A DNA stretch of 64,000 bases from Anaerocolumna sedimenticola (lineage in GTDB: Bacteria; Bacillota; Clostridia; Lachnospirales; Lachnospiraceae). Every line of letters begins with the position of its first letter. Position 1 is the stretch's first letter. The stretch is from NCBI RefSeq assembly GCF_009931695.1, contig NZ_CP048000.1:990501-1054500 (forward strand). The letters run 5' to 3'. The position numbers and the translations under genes are program-made. Below are positions 9,792 to 18,989 of the stretch, in pieces. The notes beneath the pieces were generated by a model. It was not told the origin of the DNA and ran no database searches. It saw nothing but the letters and a program-made list of their open reading frames with translations.

Positions 9792-10054
9792 TTCTTTTGC
9801 CTCCCATGATTTCGGAAAATAATTAGGTGAATTTATCCTGAAATCTTGATAGTAAATCTTCCATTTATTACAAAAAGTCGCTACACAACTTAAGTTTTAT
9901 ATGCTCCTCCTTGTGACAAACTTCCTTTTTGTAAACAGGCATTGCAAATTTACATCTTTTACGGAATTTACTACTGATGGGACAGTAAGCTAGCGCCAGA
10001 GTCTGGTAAGGGACTCTCTATTAAGTTTGCCGTATTTATTCCTCCCAGGTAATA

Positions 10055-11062
10055 TTATTCAGTTACATGAATCGTACACCGCACTTTAGTCCCGTCCTCA
10101 CTGGCATAGACATAAGCGGTTCCCTTTTTTAGCGCTGTGATTTTTCCATTTGAATTAACAGAGACAATATTGGAATTACTGGTGGACCATACCGGCGTAT
10201 TCGATGAAGAAACCGTTGCGGTAATGGTTTTGCTTGTCCCCTTCTCTAAGGAAAGTTCGGTTGAACTTAAGGATATATCAGGCTTTTTGACGGTAACGTT
10301 ACAAATTTTAGTAACTCCGTCCACAGTGGCCTTAATAACAGCGGTTCCATTTTTAATTGCAGTGATAGTTCCGGTCTCATCTACGATGGCCACACTTTTC
10401 TTATTGGTTTTCCAGACGGGATTTACTTTTGAAGATACGTCAGCAGAAATTTTAACGGTTTCACCGCGATATAATTTGACAGAAGTTTTACTTAATTTTA
10501 TTGTTGGAGATTTTACTATAAGAATACAGGTTGCAATGCTGCCGTCCGCTTTGGCAGTTATGATTGACTCTCCGGGCTTTATACCGGTTATGGTTCCATT
10601 TTCATCGATTGTGGCGATACTTTTCTTACTGCTCTTCCAGGTAACCTCGGAATTATTAGAGGTAGCCGCAGTAAGTTTCAGTGACTCACCCCGTTCAATG
10701 GAGCCACTGGTCTTATTAAGGGTTATTTTAGTTTTATTTACGGTAATCATACAGGAAGCTTCCGCATTTTTAATCTTGGCAGTAATAGTGGTTGAACCGG
10801 CTTTTTTGGCAGTCACCTCCCCATAGGTATTTACGGAAGCTATTTTTGAATCACTGCTTTTCCAGGTCGGAAGTTTTCCGTTAGAAGTAACCGCAAACAG
10901 GTTGATCTTATCCCCAATATCAGCAACTGCTTTATATTGTGAAAGTATGAGAAATGTAATTGAGTCGGATGTCAGGGCTGATACCGTCTGATATGGTAAG
11001 GCCAGAGTTAATAATGTAATACATAATAAGATAGATAAGATGCATTTTTTAATATGCGACAT
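10055..11062 (-). CDS. Secreted protein with four bacterial Ig-like (BIG2) repeats
   Basis: The chosen start is the ATG at 11062, because GGAGG sits six bases upstream; an in-frame upstream ATG at 11119 has no such site and would place a basic leader before the signal peptide. The 335-residue product has a signal peptide (residues 1-30), then four tandem BIG2 domains of about 75 residues, each with the WxSSxxxIAxVDxxGxITAxxxGxAxIxA pattern. No catalytic domain, sortase motif or transmembrane anchor is visible. BIG2 repeats usually serve as surface adhesion or spacer modules. It is monocistronic. Confidence 0.8.
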   Translation of the reverse strand: MSHIKKCILSILLCITLLTLALPYQTVSALTSDSITFLILSQYKAVADIGDKINLFAVTSNGKLPTWKSSDSKIASVNTYGEVTAKKAGSTTITAKIKNAEASCMITVNKTKITLNKTSGSIERGESLKLTAATSNNSEVTWKSSKKSIATIDENGTITGIKPGESIITAKADGSIATCILIVKSPTIKLSKTSVKLYRGETVKISADVSSKVNPVWKTNKKSVAIVDETGTITAIKNGTAVIKATVDGVTKICNVTVKKPDISLSSTELSLEKGTSKTITATVSSSNTPVWSTSNSNIVSVNSNGKITALKKGTAYVYASEDGTKVRCTIHVTE

Positions 11063-11259
11063 GAGAATCCTCCATTCATTGAATGTGAGGAATAAATTAC
11101 GGCGTAATGCCGCCGGCAAACTTTAATATAGTTTACCATAAATACCGCAAAATGTAAATAAGGTTGGGCTGATCCAACTGATTTTTGTTACTGTTAACAG
11201 GTGGTAAAAAATATGCCAACAATTACTTGACAGTAACATCCCCTTGCGTATTTCAATTC

Positions 11260-11296
11260 AAAAAAGCCGCCACACAACCTAAGGTCATGTAACGGC
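11260..11296 (-). terminator. Terminator of the rpsF-ssb-rpsR operon
   Basis: A 14-bp stem with a three-base loop (11266-11296), all positions pairing if G-U is allowed, followed on the minus strand by six T. It lies about 130 bp beyond the rpsR stop, downstream of the duplicated rpsR end. Confidence 0.85.
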
Positions 11297-11375
11297 AATT
11301 TCAATTTCTTATTCAAAGTGTGTACAAGTCGTGTACTACCTTTCACACTCTCTGGGGCCCTACTAAAATAAGGCT

Positions 11376-11463
11376 TAATCCAATGTGTAAGGCATCAAAG
11401 CGATATGTCGAGACATATTGCTCAATTATTAATCTAATGTGTAAGGCATTAAAGCGATATGTC
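11376..11463. repeat. 34-bp direct repeat: duplicated 3' end of rpsR
   Basis: Bases 11376-11409 repeat 11430-11463, the end of rpsR including its stop codon, with only two differences. Both are synonymous in the rpsR frame: on the coding strand both copies read [11 protein letters not shown] and stop, with TTA replaced by TTG twice. Twenty bases separate the copies. Confidence 0.85.
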
Positions 11464-11713
11464 TTGCTCTCTTGATTGCTACGGTAAGAGCTCTCTGATG
11501 TTTAGCACAGTTTCCTGTAATTCTTCTAGGAAGAATCTTACCTCTTTCAGATACGTATCTCTTTAATTTGTTAACATCTTTATAATCAATACCTGCATGA
11601 TTTTTGTCTGCGCAGAATACACAAACTTTTTTTCTTCTGCGAGTGGTTCTTCTCTTCATTGGAGAATCGCCTTTATCGTTTCTATCATTTCTGTCGTTTT
11701 TATTGAATGGCAT
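11429..11713 (-). CDS. rpsR: Small ribosomal subunit protein S18
   Basis: A 94-residue S18 with a basic, low-complexity N-terminal extension ([11 protein letters not shown]) before the conserved core [12 protein letters not shown] ... [22 protein letters not shown]. The CxxC and CxxH pairs mark the zinc-binding form of S18. It is the last gene of rpsF-ssb-rpsR, the conserved order in Firmicutes, with AGGAGGTC upstream of the ATG. S18 binds S6 in the platform of the 30S subunit. Its 3' end has a duplicated copy immediately downstream. Confidence 0.97.
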   Translation of the reverse strand: MPFNKNDRNDRNDKGDSPMKRRTTRRRKKVCVFCADKNHAGIDYKDVNKLKRYVSERGKILPRRITGNCAKHQRALTVAIKRARHIALMPYTLD

Positions 11714-11772
11714 AACTGACCTCCTTATCCGATGAATACATTTTTAATGTATACTAATATTATTCTTAATGC

Positions 11773-12207
11773 TTAATTAAATGGCAATTCCTCGTCCAAA
11801 CCGTCCGGTATATTCATAAAACCGTCGCCAGCTGCCTGACTTGGTGCAGGTCTGGAGGTTTGTTGATAATTAGAATCACCGCTTGCTGCTTTACTTTCAG
11901 CAAATTCCTGTTCTTCCACTACAACATCGGTTGTATAAACTTTTTGTCCGTCCTTATTGGTATAACTACCTGTCTGGATACGGCCGGTTACAGCAATTTT
12001 AGTTCCCTGTTTTAAGTATTTTTCTGCAAATTCAGCAGCTTTTCCAAATGTTACACAATTGATAAAATCTGCATCCGGTTCTCCGGGTCTTTTAAATCTA
12101 CGGTCAACTGCTAAGGAATATCTTGCTATTGCTAAGGAATTCTCTCCTTGAGAGTATCTTACTTCAGGGTCTCGTGTGAGACGGCCCATTAGAATGACTT
12201 TATTCAT
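11773..12207 (-). CDS. ssb: Single-stranded DNA-binding protein
   Basis: A 144-residue SSB: an OB-fold of about 105 residues beginning MNKVILMGRLTRDPEVRY with FINCVTFGKAAEFAEKYLKQGTKIAVTGRIQTGSY, a flexible Gln/Ala/Pro-rich linker, and the acidic C-terminal tip DEELPFN that recruits partner proteins in replication and repair. Its place between rpsF and rpsR is the standard Firmicute arrangement, and the spacing to rpsF is 21 bp. Confidence 0.97.
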   Translation of the reverse strand: MNKVILMGRLTRDPEVRYSQGENSLAIARYSLAVDRRFKRPGEPDADFINCVTFGKAAEFAEKYLKQGTKIAVTGRIQTGSYTNKDGQKVYTTDVVVEEQEFAESKAASGDSNYQQTSRPAPSQAAGDGFMNIPDGLDEELPFN

Positions 12208-12228
12208 ATAAAGGAATACCTCCTTGTA

Positions 12229-12516
12229 TTATGCGTCCCGTCTAATGCATAAGAATCTGATTACGTTTTCCATAATGCGAATACGATCTTCTACTTCGCC
12301 TGGACACTTTGAATCAGCATCGAATTGGATGAAATAATAGAAGCCTTCTTTCATTTTCTGAACTTCGTAAGCTAATCTCTTCTTACCCCATTCATCAACG
12401 TTAGTAATAGTACCGCCGAATCTTGTAATAAGATCTTTAACGGCTTCTACAGTTGTTGTTCTGGCTTCATCTTCGATTTTTGCATTTACAACTAAGGCTA
12501 ATTCATATTGATTCAT
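12229..12516 (-). CDS. rpsF: Small ribosomal subunit protein S6
   Basis: A 95-residue S6 starting MNQYELALVVNAKIEDEA, with the conserved VDEWGKKRLAYEVQKMKEGFYYFIQF and the C-terminal IMENVIRFLCIR. The ATG at 12516 is chosen rather than a GTG at 12528 that overlaps the AAGGAGGTG ribosome site. S6 forms a dimer with S18, the last gene of the same operon. Confidence 0.96.
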   Translation of the reverse strand: MNQYELALVVNAKIEDEARTTTVEAVKDLITRFGGTITNVDEWGKKRLAYEVQKMKEGFYYFIQFDADSKCPGEVEDRIRIMENVIRFLCIRRDA

Positions 12517-12529
12517 AGTTGTGTGCACC

Positions 12530-12600
12530 TCCTTCTGGTCTCTGGCCCTTTATCCTGGCGGCCCACTGTGGGTTCGTTGACAGTTTGGAATAGAATATCT
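12530..12600 (-). promoter_or_regulatory. Possible S6:S18-binding leader of rpsF
   Basis: The minus-strand leader contains GC-rich, foldable sequence (CCCACAGTGGG, then GGGCCGCC ... GGGCC) just before the ribosome site, unlike the AT-rich sequence around it. Many bacteria autoregulate this operon by S6:S18 binding to a CCG-containing leader hairpin. The match is by position and a CCG only, so this is tentative. Confidence 0.3.
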
Positions 12601-12772
12601 ATCCATCTGTGTGTAAAGAGCAAGGAAAATTTTGTATAACATATCACGAATATATATTTTACCATAGTTAATAAAGCTTGGCAAGTATTATTTTATTTTA
12701 TGCTGTAATGATATTTTTTCTCTATTTAGTAATTAAGTATAACCCCATTAACTATCGATTTATTTATTTAGA

Positions 12773-13825
12773 CTAAGCGAAAAAATCGTCCAGCACATCC
12801 TGTACCGTCCTGATCCTGTCTTCTTTATAAGCATTGGCTCCGCAGAACAATAAGGCCTCATCAAGATTACCTCTTGCCGCATTAGCTAATGCATCTGTAA
12901 TGCAGTATGGTGTCTCTGCCGGATTACAGGTTTTAATACAGTTATGGCAGTGCTTGATGGGGATCCGGCCTAATCCTGCCCTTTCCATAAAGGCATTTTT
13001 CATTGCTCGTCCGGGCATTCCAACCGGGCTTTTTACTATCATAATATCCTCTTCCTTACAGTTGATATAAGCCTGCTTATATTTGATATCCGCATCACAT
13101 TCTTCCGTGGTTACAAATTTCGTTGCCACCTGGATACCGTCTGCTCCTATGGAAAAATAATGTTCCATATCCTGTTTATTTTCGATTCCTCCGGCAACGA
13201 TAACGGGAATCTCCTTGCCGTATTTTGTTTCATAATCTTTGGTTAATGCAATAATAGACTTAATTTCTTCATCATAAGCAGCATCATCTATATGTTCCAG
13301 TTCTTCCGGGTGAAATCCAAGATGTCCGCCGGCTTTCGGTCCTTCGATGATAATGGCATCCGGAGCTACATTATTTTTTCTGTCCCACATTTTAAATATA
13401 ACACTTGCTGCTTTTAAGGAAGAAACGATGGGAACCAGTTTTGTCCTGCTGCCTTTGGCTATCTCCGGTAATTCCGTGGGAAGCCCCGCTCCTGATATGA
13501 TTAAGTCAATTCCGTTTTTGATCGCTTCTTTTACGTATCTGGCATAATTCTGTGTTGCCACCATGATGTTAACACCTAATATTCCGGATGGTGCTAATTT
13601 TCTTGCCCGTTTAATATGTTCTCCAATCATTCTGAGATTGGCTTCCAATGGATTACGGTCAAAGTCAGGTTCCGTAAATCCTATCTGAGCAGTGGATATT
13701 ACCCCTATGCCTCCTTTTGCGGAAACAGCTCCTGCAAGTGAACTTAAGCTGATTCCAACACCCATTCCTCCCTGGATAATGGGAAGCTTTGCTGTAAGAT
13801 TACCTATTCTAAGTGCTTTATACAT
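12773..13825 (-). CDS. NAD(P)H-dependent flavin oxidoreductase (nitronate monooxygenase/YrpB family)
   Basis: A 350-residue FMN-dependent TIM-barrel enzyme. The N-terminal PIIQGGMGVGISLSSLAGAVSAKGG, the GPKAGGHLG segment near residue 165, IPVIVAGGI near 208 and GADGIQVATKFVTTEECDA mark the nitronate monooxygenase / FabK-like family. A C-terminal cysteine cluster (HCHNCIKTCNPAETPYC) is typical of the clostridial subgroup. Such proteins oxidise nitronates or act as NADH oxidoreductases; FabK-type enoyl reductase activity cannot be excluded, but no fatty-acid genes are nearby. It is monocistronic with GAGGT before the ATG. Confidence 0.85.
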   Translation of the reverse strand: MYKALRIGNLTAKLPIIQGGMGVGISLSSLAGAVSAKGGIGVISTAQIGFTEPDFDRNPLEANLRMIGEHIKRARKLAPSGILGVNIMVATQNYARYVKEAIKNGIDLIISGAGLPTELPEIAKGSRTKLVPIVSSLKAASVIFKMWDRKNNVAPDAIIIEGPKAGGHLGFHPEELEHIDDAAYDEEIKSIIALTKDYETKYGKEIPVIVAGGIENKQDMEHYFSIGADGIQVATKFVTTEECDADIKYKQAYINCKEEDIMIVKSPVGMPGRAMKNAFMERAGLGRIPIKHCHNCIKTCNPAETPYCITDALANAARGNLDEALLFCGANAYKEDRIRTVQDVLDDFFA

Positions 13826-13999
13826 GCTACCTCTTTTCCATGCTTATGCATATATTTACAATTCATCCTTTTAAAAAAATGAATAATTTGTTTCAATAAG
13901 TTTATACACAGATTTTCGGTAAATCTTGCAGAGCTTATACCACTTTTTTAATCTTATTCAGCAAATAGCGTAAGCGGACCTATAAATATCCGCTTCGAC

Positions 14000-15231
14000 T
14001 TATTGTTTGCCCCAGATTCTTAAATCCTGCCCGGTTGGATTCTGAAAGATTCGCAGCCCAAATTCTGCTGCAATGGAAAGTATATGGTCAAAAAGGTCGG
14101 CCTGAAGGTTTTCATAATTCACCCAATCCGTATATCCGGTAAATGCATAGATTTCCAAGGGTAATCCAAACTCTCCGGGAGGCAGCTGTCTCACAATATG
14201 AGGCATCTCTTTACGTATTCCGGGATAATTTTCAATATAGTTTAAGATATAAATACGAAAGGTTCCGATATTGGTCAGATGCCTGCCGTTAACGGGTAAA
14301 TCATCCTTTACTCTATTTTCTTCATTAAATTTCTTAAGTTCTTTTTCTTTTTATTTATATACTCTTTAAGATAATGAATTTGTCTGAACTTCTCAATCAT
14401 CTCATCAGTGCAGAAACAAATGCTGGTGGTATCAATATAAACCGCCCTCTTAATACGCCTCCCGCCTGATTCCTGCATTCCTCTCCAGTTTTTAAAGGAA
14501 TCGGAAACCAGGGCATAAGCCGGTATCGTTACGATGGTTTTATCAAAATTCTGCACTTTCACCGTATTCAGTGTAACTTCGAATACTTCGCCGTCAGCAC
14601 CGTATTTATCCATCTCAATCCAATCACCGATTTGTAGCATATTATTGGAGGTTAACTGGATACCGGCAACAAATCCTAATATGGAATCCTTAAATACCAG
14701 GGAAAACACTGCCGTTAATGCACCGATCCCGCTTAGGAGGGCAATAGGGCTTTGTCCCATCAGATTTGCTATAATAATAATTCCTACAATAATATATACA
14801 ACAATCTTAACCACCTGAATCAGGCCTTTTATCGGCCGAATTCTGGATATAGGATATAGGTTATAAATATCATTCGCAGAATCTAATATGGCATTTAACA
14901 CAAATAGGGTAATAAGAAAGATATAGGTTAAGGTAAAACGCTTTATAAGTATTTCATATTGATAAAACAGCGGAGCCGCATTGTAAACAACGATAGCCGG
15001 AACAATGTAGGAAAGTCTCTTAAAGACCTGCCGTTCCAGCATAATATTATCCCATTTATGATTATTACTTTCAATCAGTTTGGTTATTAGTTTAAGTATG
15101 ACTCTTTTTATAATAAAATTAATGATTACACATAATAAAATAAGTATTAATATCATAATACAAACGGATAAGTATTGTGCATAAATGGAATTTAAACCGC
15201 GGTCCGTAAATATTTCCGTAAAATATCCCAT
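14000..15231 (-). pseudogene. MscS-family mechanosensitive channel (YbdG-like), single-base frameshift
   Basis: The first 300 residues read a membrane protein with about five hydrophobic helices followed by the MscS pore helix and beta domain (LLSGIGALTAVFSLVFKDSILGFVAG, then MLQIGDWIEMDKYGADGEVFEVTLNTVKVQNFDKTI). After KEYINKKKK the frame goes out at the T runs 14343-14353. The next frame continues ELKKFNEENRVKDDLPVNG and the normal C-terminal domain (PGEFGLPLEIYAFTGYTDW) to 14000. One extra A on the coding strand gives a 410-residue protein, the usual YbdG length. It would release solutes from the cytoplasm on osmotic downshock. Confidence 0.85.
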
Positions 15232-15420
15232 ACCTTTCTTTCCTTTCTTATTTTAGCTTTTTCATTTAAACATAAATAACATTTACTCTATATGGAATAT
15301 GCTTTTTATTACCCGTTCATTCCTATTTCGTTATGATATGTATGAAACTGTATTTTATACCCAGATAATATGCAATAATACAGGTATTGGAATGTTAATC
15401 TGTTTTATCCTGATAGTTAT

Positions 15421-15693
15421 CTACCACTTCTTATCAATATCCGGACAATAGTTCTTATCTATCACAGCCCGCAGTTCTATAAAACAGCCGCAGATCCGGC
15501 ACATACCGTTTAAAAGATTATCACACTCTTTACAGATATTTAATCTTCTTTCATATTCTGCCGCGTTTGCTTTAATATCTTCACTTAAAGTTTCAATATA
15601 ATCATATAGGTTTTTAAAATATACGTTTTCCGGCATGTCTTTTAATAAACATTTCCTGCAATAATTCATTCCGCCGTATTCCTGTTGATTCAT
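15421..15693 (-). CDS. DUF6171-family cysteine-rich small protein
   Basis: A 90-residue soluble protein with paired cysteines (CRKC near the N-terminus; CKEC, CRICGC and a final C near the C-terminus) spaced as in DUF6171 proteins of Lachnospiraceae, with the conserved segment LLNGMCRICGCFIELRA. The cysteine pattern suggests bound zinc. Function is unknown. The start lies after AAGGAGGGAAAGG-like sequence, and the gene is monocistronic. Confidence 0.75.
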   Translation of the reverse strand: MNQQEYGGMNYCRKCLLKDMPENVYFKNLYDYIETLSEDIKANAAEYERRLNICKECDNLLNGMCRICGCFIELRAVIDKNYCPDIDKKW

Positions 15694-15728
15694 CTAATAT
15701 CCTTTCCCTCCTTATTAAATTTAAATCT

Positions 15729-15788
15729 AAGCAATTGCAAAACTATGTCGTTTTCTAATATACCATACAATAATCTTATTTCGCAAAT
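15729..15788. repeat. Short copy of the AATTGCGAAACT intergenic repeat family
   Basis: Starts AAGCAATTGCAAAACTAT, carries the family word ATATACCAT at 15758-15766, and ends TTTCGCAAATT, the inverted terminus. At about 60 bp it looks like an internally deleted form of the 150-bp copies at 24113, 58566 and 59947. Confidence 0.6.
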
Positions 15789-15807
15789 TAACTAGCCCTA
15801 AAATAAT

Positions 15808-15857
15808 ATAACCCGGTAAGTATCTCCAATTCTATATTAGAATACCTATCAGGTTAT
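15808..15857 (-). terminator. Probable terminator of the Gfo/Idh gene
   Basis: ATAACCCGGTAAGTAT pairs with ATACCTATCAGGTTAT with two mismatches. On the minus strand ATTATTTT follows. It lies 60 bp beyond the stop at 15917. Confidence 0.45.
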
Positions 15858-15916
15858 AGTTAATTTTTTAATATATAGGTTAATGCAGTACTTCACAAGA
15901 CCATGAGGTTCTGCAA

Positions 15917-17071
15917 TTATGGTATATCAATCCATCTCTTTTGCTTGTTGCTTAGCAGACACGCTTCTATCAGTTTCATAATATAATGTCCTTCCGCAAA
16001 TGTGGCATAATTTTGTTTTTCTTCCTGGCAGGTACCGCTTAAAATGGATTCATAAAAAGATTGTATGGCACATTTTAGGGCATCTGCCCACCCCAAAGGA
16101 TGACCGTTCGGCAGGAGTGCATACCGTTTTGCCGTACCGGTTAAAAACCCGGAGGCTGCATATATTTCTTCGTTGCCGGAATCCCGGTGTCCTACCCATA
16201 ATTTATCGGGTCTTTCCTGATCCCACTCAAGAGATGCCGTGCTGCCGCTTATGGTTACCGACAAACCGTTCTTTTTTCCGGCTCCTACCTGGGATAGATT
16301 AAATAACCCCTGTATCCCGTTTTCAAACTTTACCATAATAAAAGCAGCATCTTCCGAATGGATTGGAATTTCTTCTAATACCTTTCCATATTGGCCTGAA
16401 TAGGTTCCTCCTGTTTTTTCGGTCCGTTTACGAACCGGATATACTGTTATTAAATTGGCATAAACAGAAATAATCTTCTTATTTAATATGTACTGCATGG
16501 TATCAAAACAATGTGATCCGATATCGGAAACAGCCCTGGACTCGCCGCCCATCTTAGGATCCAATCTCCAGTCATAATCCGTTTCATATAAAAGCCAGTC
16601 CTGGAGGTACTGCCCATGTACAACAAGCACTTCACCGATACTGTTATTTTTCACACGTTCATGCATTTCCTGAACCATGGCATTATGCCTGTAGTTAAAA
16701 TTAGCGCCGGCTGCAACACCTTTTTCTTTCGCAAGCCGGACCAGTTCTTCTGATTCATTTGTATTTAAAGTCAAAGGTTTTTCACAATAAACATGTTTAC
16801 CACTCTTCATAATAGCTTTATTTATTTCAAAATGCAATGCACTTGGTGTACAATTATGAACAATATCTATGGTTTCATTCTTTAACAGTTCTTTATAATC
16901 GGAATAATAAGACGGGATATGAAGCTGTTCACTAACCGATTTAACCATTTCTTCGTTACTGTCGGAAACCGCAACAACTTCTGTACCAGGAATTCTACGA
17001 ATCGCTTCAATATGTTGTTTTCCGATAAATCCTATACCTATTACTCCAATCCGCAAAACCTTTGATCCCAT
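15917..17071 (-). CDS. Gfo/Idh/MocA-family NAD(P)-dependent sugar dehydrogenase
   Basis: A 384-residue oxidoreductase with an N-terminal Rossmann fold (IGVIGIGFIGKQHIEAIRRIPG, residues about 7-28), the catalytic-loop motif HVYCEKPLTLN near residue 92, and a C-terminal alpha/beta substrate domain (GGESRAVSDIGSHCFDTMQYIL). The Lys of EKP is present, so activity is expected, probably on a sugar or inositol-like polyol. AAGGAGATGG precedes the ATG. It is divergent from a LacI-family regulator across a 446-bp gap, a strong hint that the regulator controls it. Confidence 0.88.
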   Translation of the reverse strand: MGSKVLRIGVIGIGFIGKQHIEAIRRIPGTEVVAVSDSNEEMVKSVSEQLHIPSYYSDYKELLKNETIDIVHNCTPSALHFEINKAIMKSGKHVYCEKPLTLNTNESEELVRLAKEKGVAAGANFNYRHNAMVQEMHERVKNNSIGEVLVVHGQYLQDWLLYETDYDWRLDPKMGGESRAVSDIGSHCFDTMQYILNKKIISVYANLITVYPVRKRTEKTGGTYSGQYGKVLEEIPIHSEDAAFIMVKFENGIQGLFNLSQVGAGKKNGLSVTISGSTASLEWDQERPDKLWVGHRDSGNEEIYAASGFLTGTAKRYALLPNGHPLGWADALKCAIQSFYESILSGTCQEEKQNYATFAEGHYIMKLIEACLLSNKQKRWIDIP

Positions 17072-17348
17072 ATAGCCATCTCCTTTATAATTTTTAATTA
17101 AGATAAAAGCATGTCTAATTGTTTCCGTAATTTAAATTTTTGTTCTATTTTAAAATATTATAATATTTTCTGTAATATTTTCTTTTTTCCGTAAACTTTA
17201 CATTTTCATTTTACAAAAACTTTCCACCATTGTCAATAGTTTTTCCACGGAGCATTTAATTTAATTATGCAATTTTCACAATTATCAATAGATAATATAA
17301 AACTTTTTTTATAAAGTCTCCCTCTTTGCTAAATAAGAGCTATGATAA

Positions 17349-17380
17349 AATGAAAACTTTCTTACATATAATGAAAACTT
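17349..17380. promoter_or_regulatory. Direct repeat in the divergent Gfo/Idh-LacI promoter region
   Basis: AATGAAAACTT occurs at 17349-17359 and again at 17370-17380, exactly 21 bp (two helical turns) apart. It could be a regulator site. Otherwise the 17072-17517 gap is very AT-rich; I see no other clear operator, RNA or gene in it. Confidence 0.35.
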
Positions 17381-17517
17381 ACCAAACATTATATTCTTAC
17401 AAGATCAGATATATCCTTATATCAAATAACATTCCGGAAATATCTCTTTACATTATTTACATTTATAGATATACTATATAAAATGCTATCTATTATTATT
17501 TTTTACAGGAGATTGTT

Positions 17518-18528
17518 ATGAAGAGAAGTACAATTACCATAGAAGAAATTGCAGCAAAGGCGAATGTATCCATTGCTACCGTATCCAGAATAATAAACCA
17601 CAAAGACTCGGTAAAACAGGAAACCAGACAGCGGGTTTTAGCGGTAATGGAAGAACTTAATTTTTTGCCGAAATCTGCATCTCCTTTATGTGATGCTAAT
17701 AGTAATGTTATACTCATGTGCGTACCGGAGTTTGACAATCCGTTTAACAGTTTGGTTATCAACGGAGTACAAAAATCAGCCCACGACCATGGATTTGATG
17801 TTTTACTTTTACAGGCTAAGGCTTTTTATACCGATAGCAGCGATTATATGAATATTTTAAAAAACAACTCCATTGCAGGAATTATCATACTCTCCTCCGT
17901 ACCCCACCCTACGCTGATTGAAGAATTATCTTTCCGTTGTCCGGTGGTAATGTGCTCAGAATACTGTGAGGAATATAATGTACCTTTTGTCAGTATAGAC
18001 GATGTGGCTGCGGCAAAAACAGCCGTTAATTACCTCATATCTTCCGGCTGTAAAAAGATAGGTATGATAAACTGTTCCCCGAAACATAAATATGCCAGAC
18101 ATCGGGAACAGGGTTATCGCGAAGCATTAGAAGAAGCCGGCATAACCGTAAATGAATCCTGGATTGCACACATTTCATCCATTAACTACAGTCTGGCATT
18201 ATCCAATGCCATGCATATTTTAAGTCTTCCCGATCATCCGGATGCTTTTTTTACCGCATCGGATGTATTTGCCGTAAGTGTAATGAATGGTGCCAGAAAA
18301 CTCGGGCTTTCCGTCCCGGAGGATGTATCCGTGGTTGGTTTTGATAATATTGAATTATCCACTATGACAGAACCTCAGATTACAACCATTGAACAGCCTT
18401 CTTACCAGTTGGGATTCCAGGCCTGTGAACTTCTCGTAGAAAAGATTGACAAGCCATTTTTAGAAGATAAACAAATTATATTAGGTACCGAATTAATTGT
18501 AAGAGGCTCTACATTACTTAAAAAATAA
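17518..18528 (+). CDS. LacI-family transcriptional regulator
   Basis: A 336-residue regulator: HTH at residues about 5-30 (TIEEIAAKANVSIATVSRIIN), hinge region, and a periplasmic-binding-protein-like ligand domain with GIIILSSVPH, FVSIDDVAAAKTAVNYLISSGCKKIGMI and the C-terminal SVVGFDNIELSTMTEPQITTIEQP. Family members repress sugar catabolic genes until the sugar binds. Its most likely target is the divergent Gfo/Idh dehydrogenase, and itself. AGGAG precedes the ATG, and a terminator follows at 18543. Confidence 0.93.
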   Translation: MKRSTITIEEIAAKANVSIATVSRIINHKDSVKQETRQRVLAVMEELNFLPKSASPLCDANSNVILMCVPEFDNPFNSLVINGVQKSAHDHGFDVLLLQAKAFYTDSSDYMNILKNNSIAGIIILSSVPHPTLIEELSFRCPVVMCSEYCEEYNVPFVSIDDVAAAKTAVNYLISSGCKKIGMINCSPKHKYARHREQGYREALEEAGITVNESWIAHISSINYSLALSNAMHILSLPDHPDAFFTASDVFAVSVMNGARKLGLSVPEDVSVVGFDNIELSTMTEPQITTIEQPSYQLGFQACELLVEKIDKPFLEDKQIILGTELIVRGSTLLKK

Positions 18529-18542
18529 ATTGGAATTCAAAA

Positions 18543-18575
18543 AACCTGCCGTATTAGAATAATATGCGGCAGGTT
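18543..18575. terminator. Bidirectional terminator between LacI and cupin genes
   Basis: AACCTGCCG...TATTA pairs with TAATATGCGGCAGGTT. A-rich sequence on the left and AAATTTTAT on the right let it serve both converging genes. Confidence 0.75.
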
Positions 18576-18600
18576 AAATTTTATATGCTTTACATCCTTG

Positions 18601-18951
18601 CTACTGATCCTCATATAAGTCACCACTGTTTTCTTTATTCAGGGTACCTTCTAATTCAATCATCAAGAATTTAGTCAATGCTTTTACTACCGGTCTATGT
18701 CTCGTCCCTTTCGGTACAATAATGAACTCACCTTCCTCCACTTTAATAAGTCCTTCCTCGACTTCCAGATGAAAACTACCTTCAATCACGTAAAACAACT
18801 CATCTGACTCTTCATGTACATGAAAATCCAAAGTGCGATTCTCTACATTTACAACGCTGAGTACATGGCCGTTCAATCGTCCTACTTTATCATATATATA
18901 TAGCTTTTCAATAGAATCTACTCTTGATTTCAGATTTACTTTCTCGATCAT
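18601..18951 (-). CDS. Cupin-domain protein
   Basis: A 116-residue single-domain cupin. The two conserved motifs are visible: DFHVHEESDELFYVIEGSFHLEVEEG near residues 48-72, supplying two His and a Glu, and EFIIVPKGTRHRPV near 85-98, supplying the last His. These residues bind a divalent metal. The group resembles mannose-6-phosphate-isomerase-like cupins, whose activities vary, so no reaction is assigned. It is separated by 38 bp from the GNAT gene upstream and may be cotranscribed with it. Confidence 0.8.
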   Translation of the reverse strand: MIEKVNLKSRVDSIEKLYIYDKVGRLNGHVLSVVNVENRTLDFHVHEESDELFYVIEGSFHLEVEEGLIKVEEGEFIIVPKGTRHRPVVKALTKFLMIELEGTLNKENSGDLYEDQ

Positions 18952-18989
18952 ATTACGAACCCTCCTGGCAGATTATGGATAATTATTTA

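Noticed and set aside
10137-10826. A 229-codon plus-strand frame opposite the BIG2 gene
   Set aside because: It is the mirror of the low-complexity repeats on the minus strand, lacks a ribosome site and resembles no protein.
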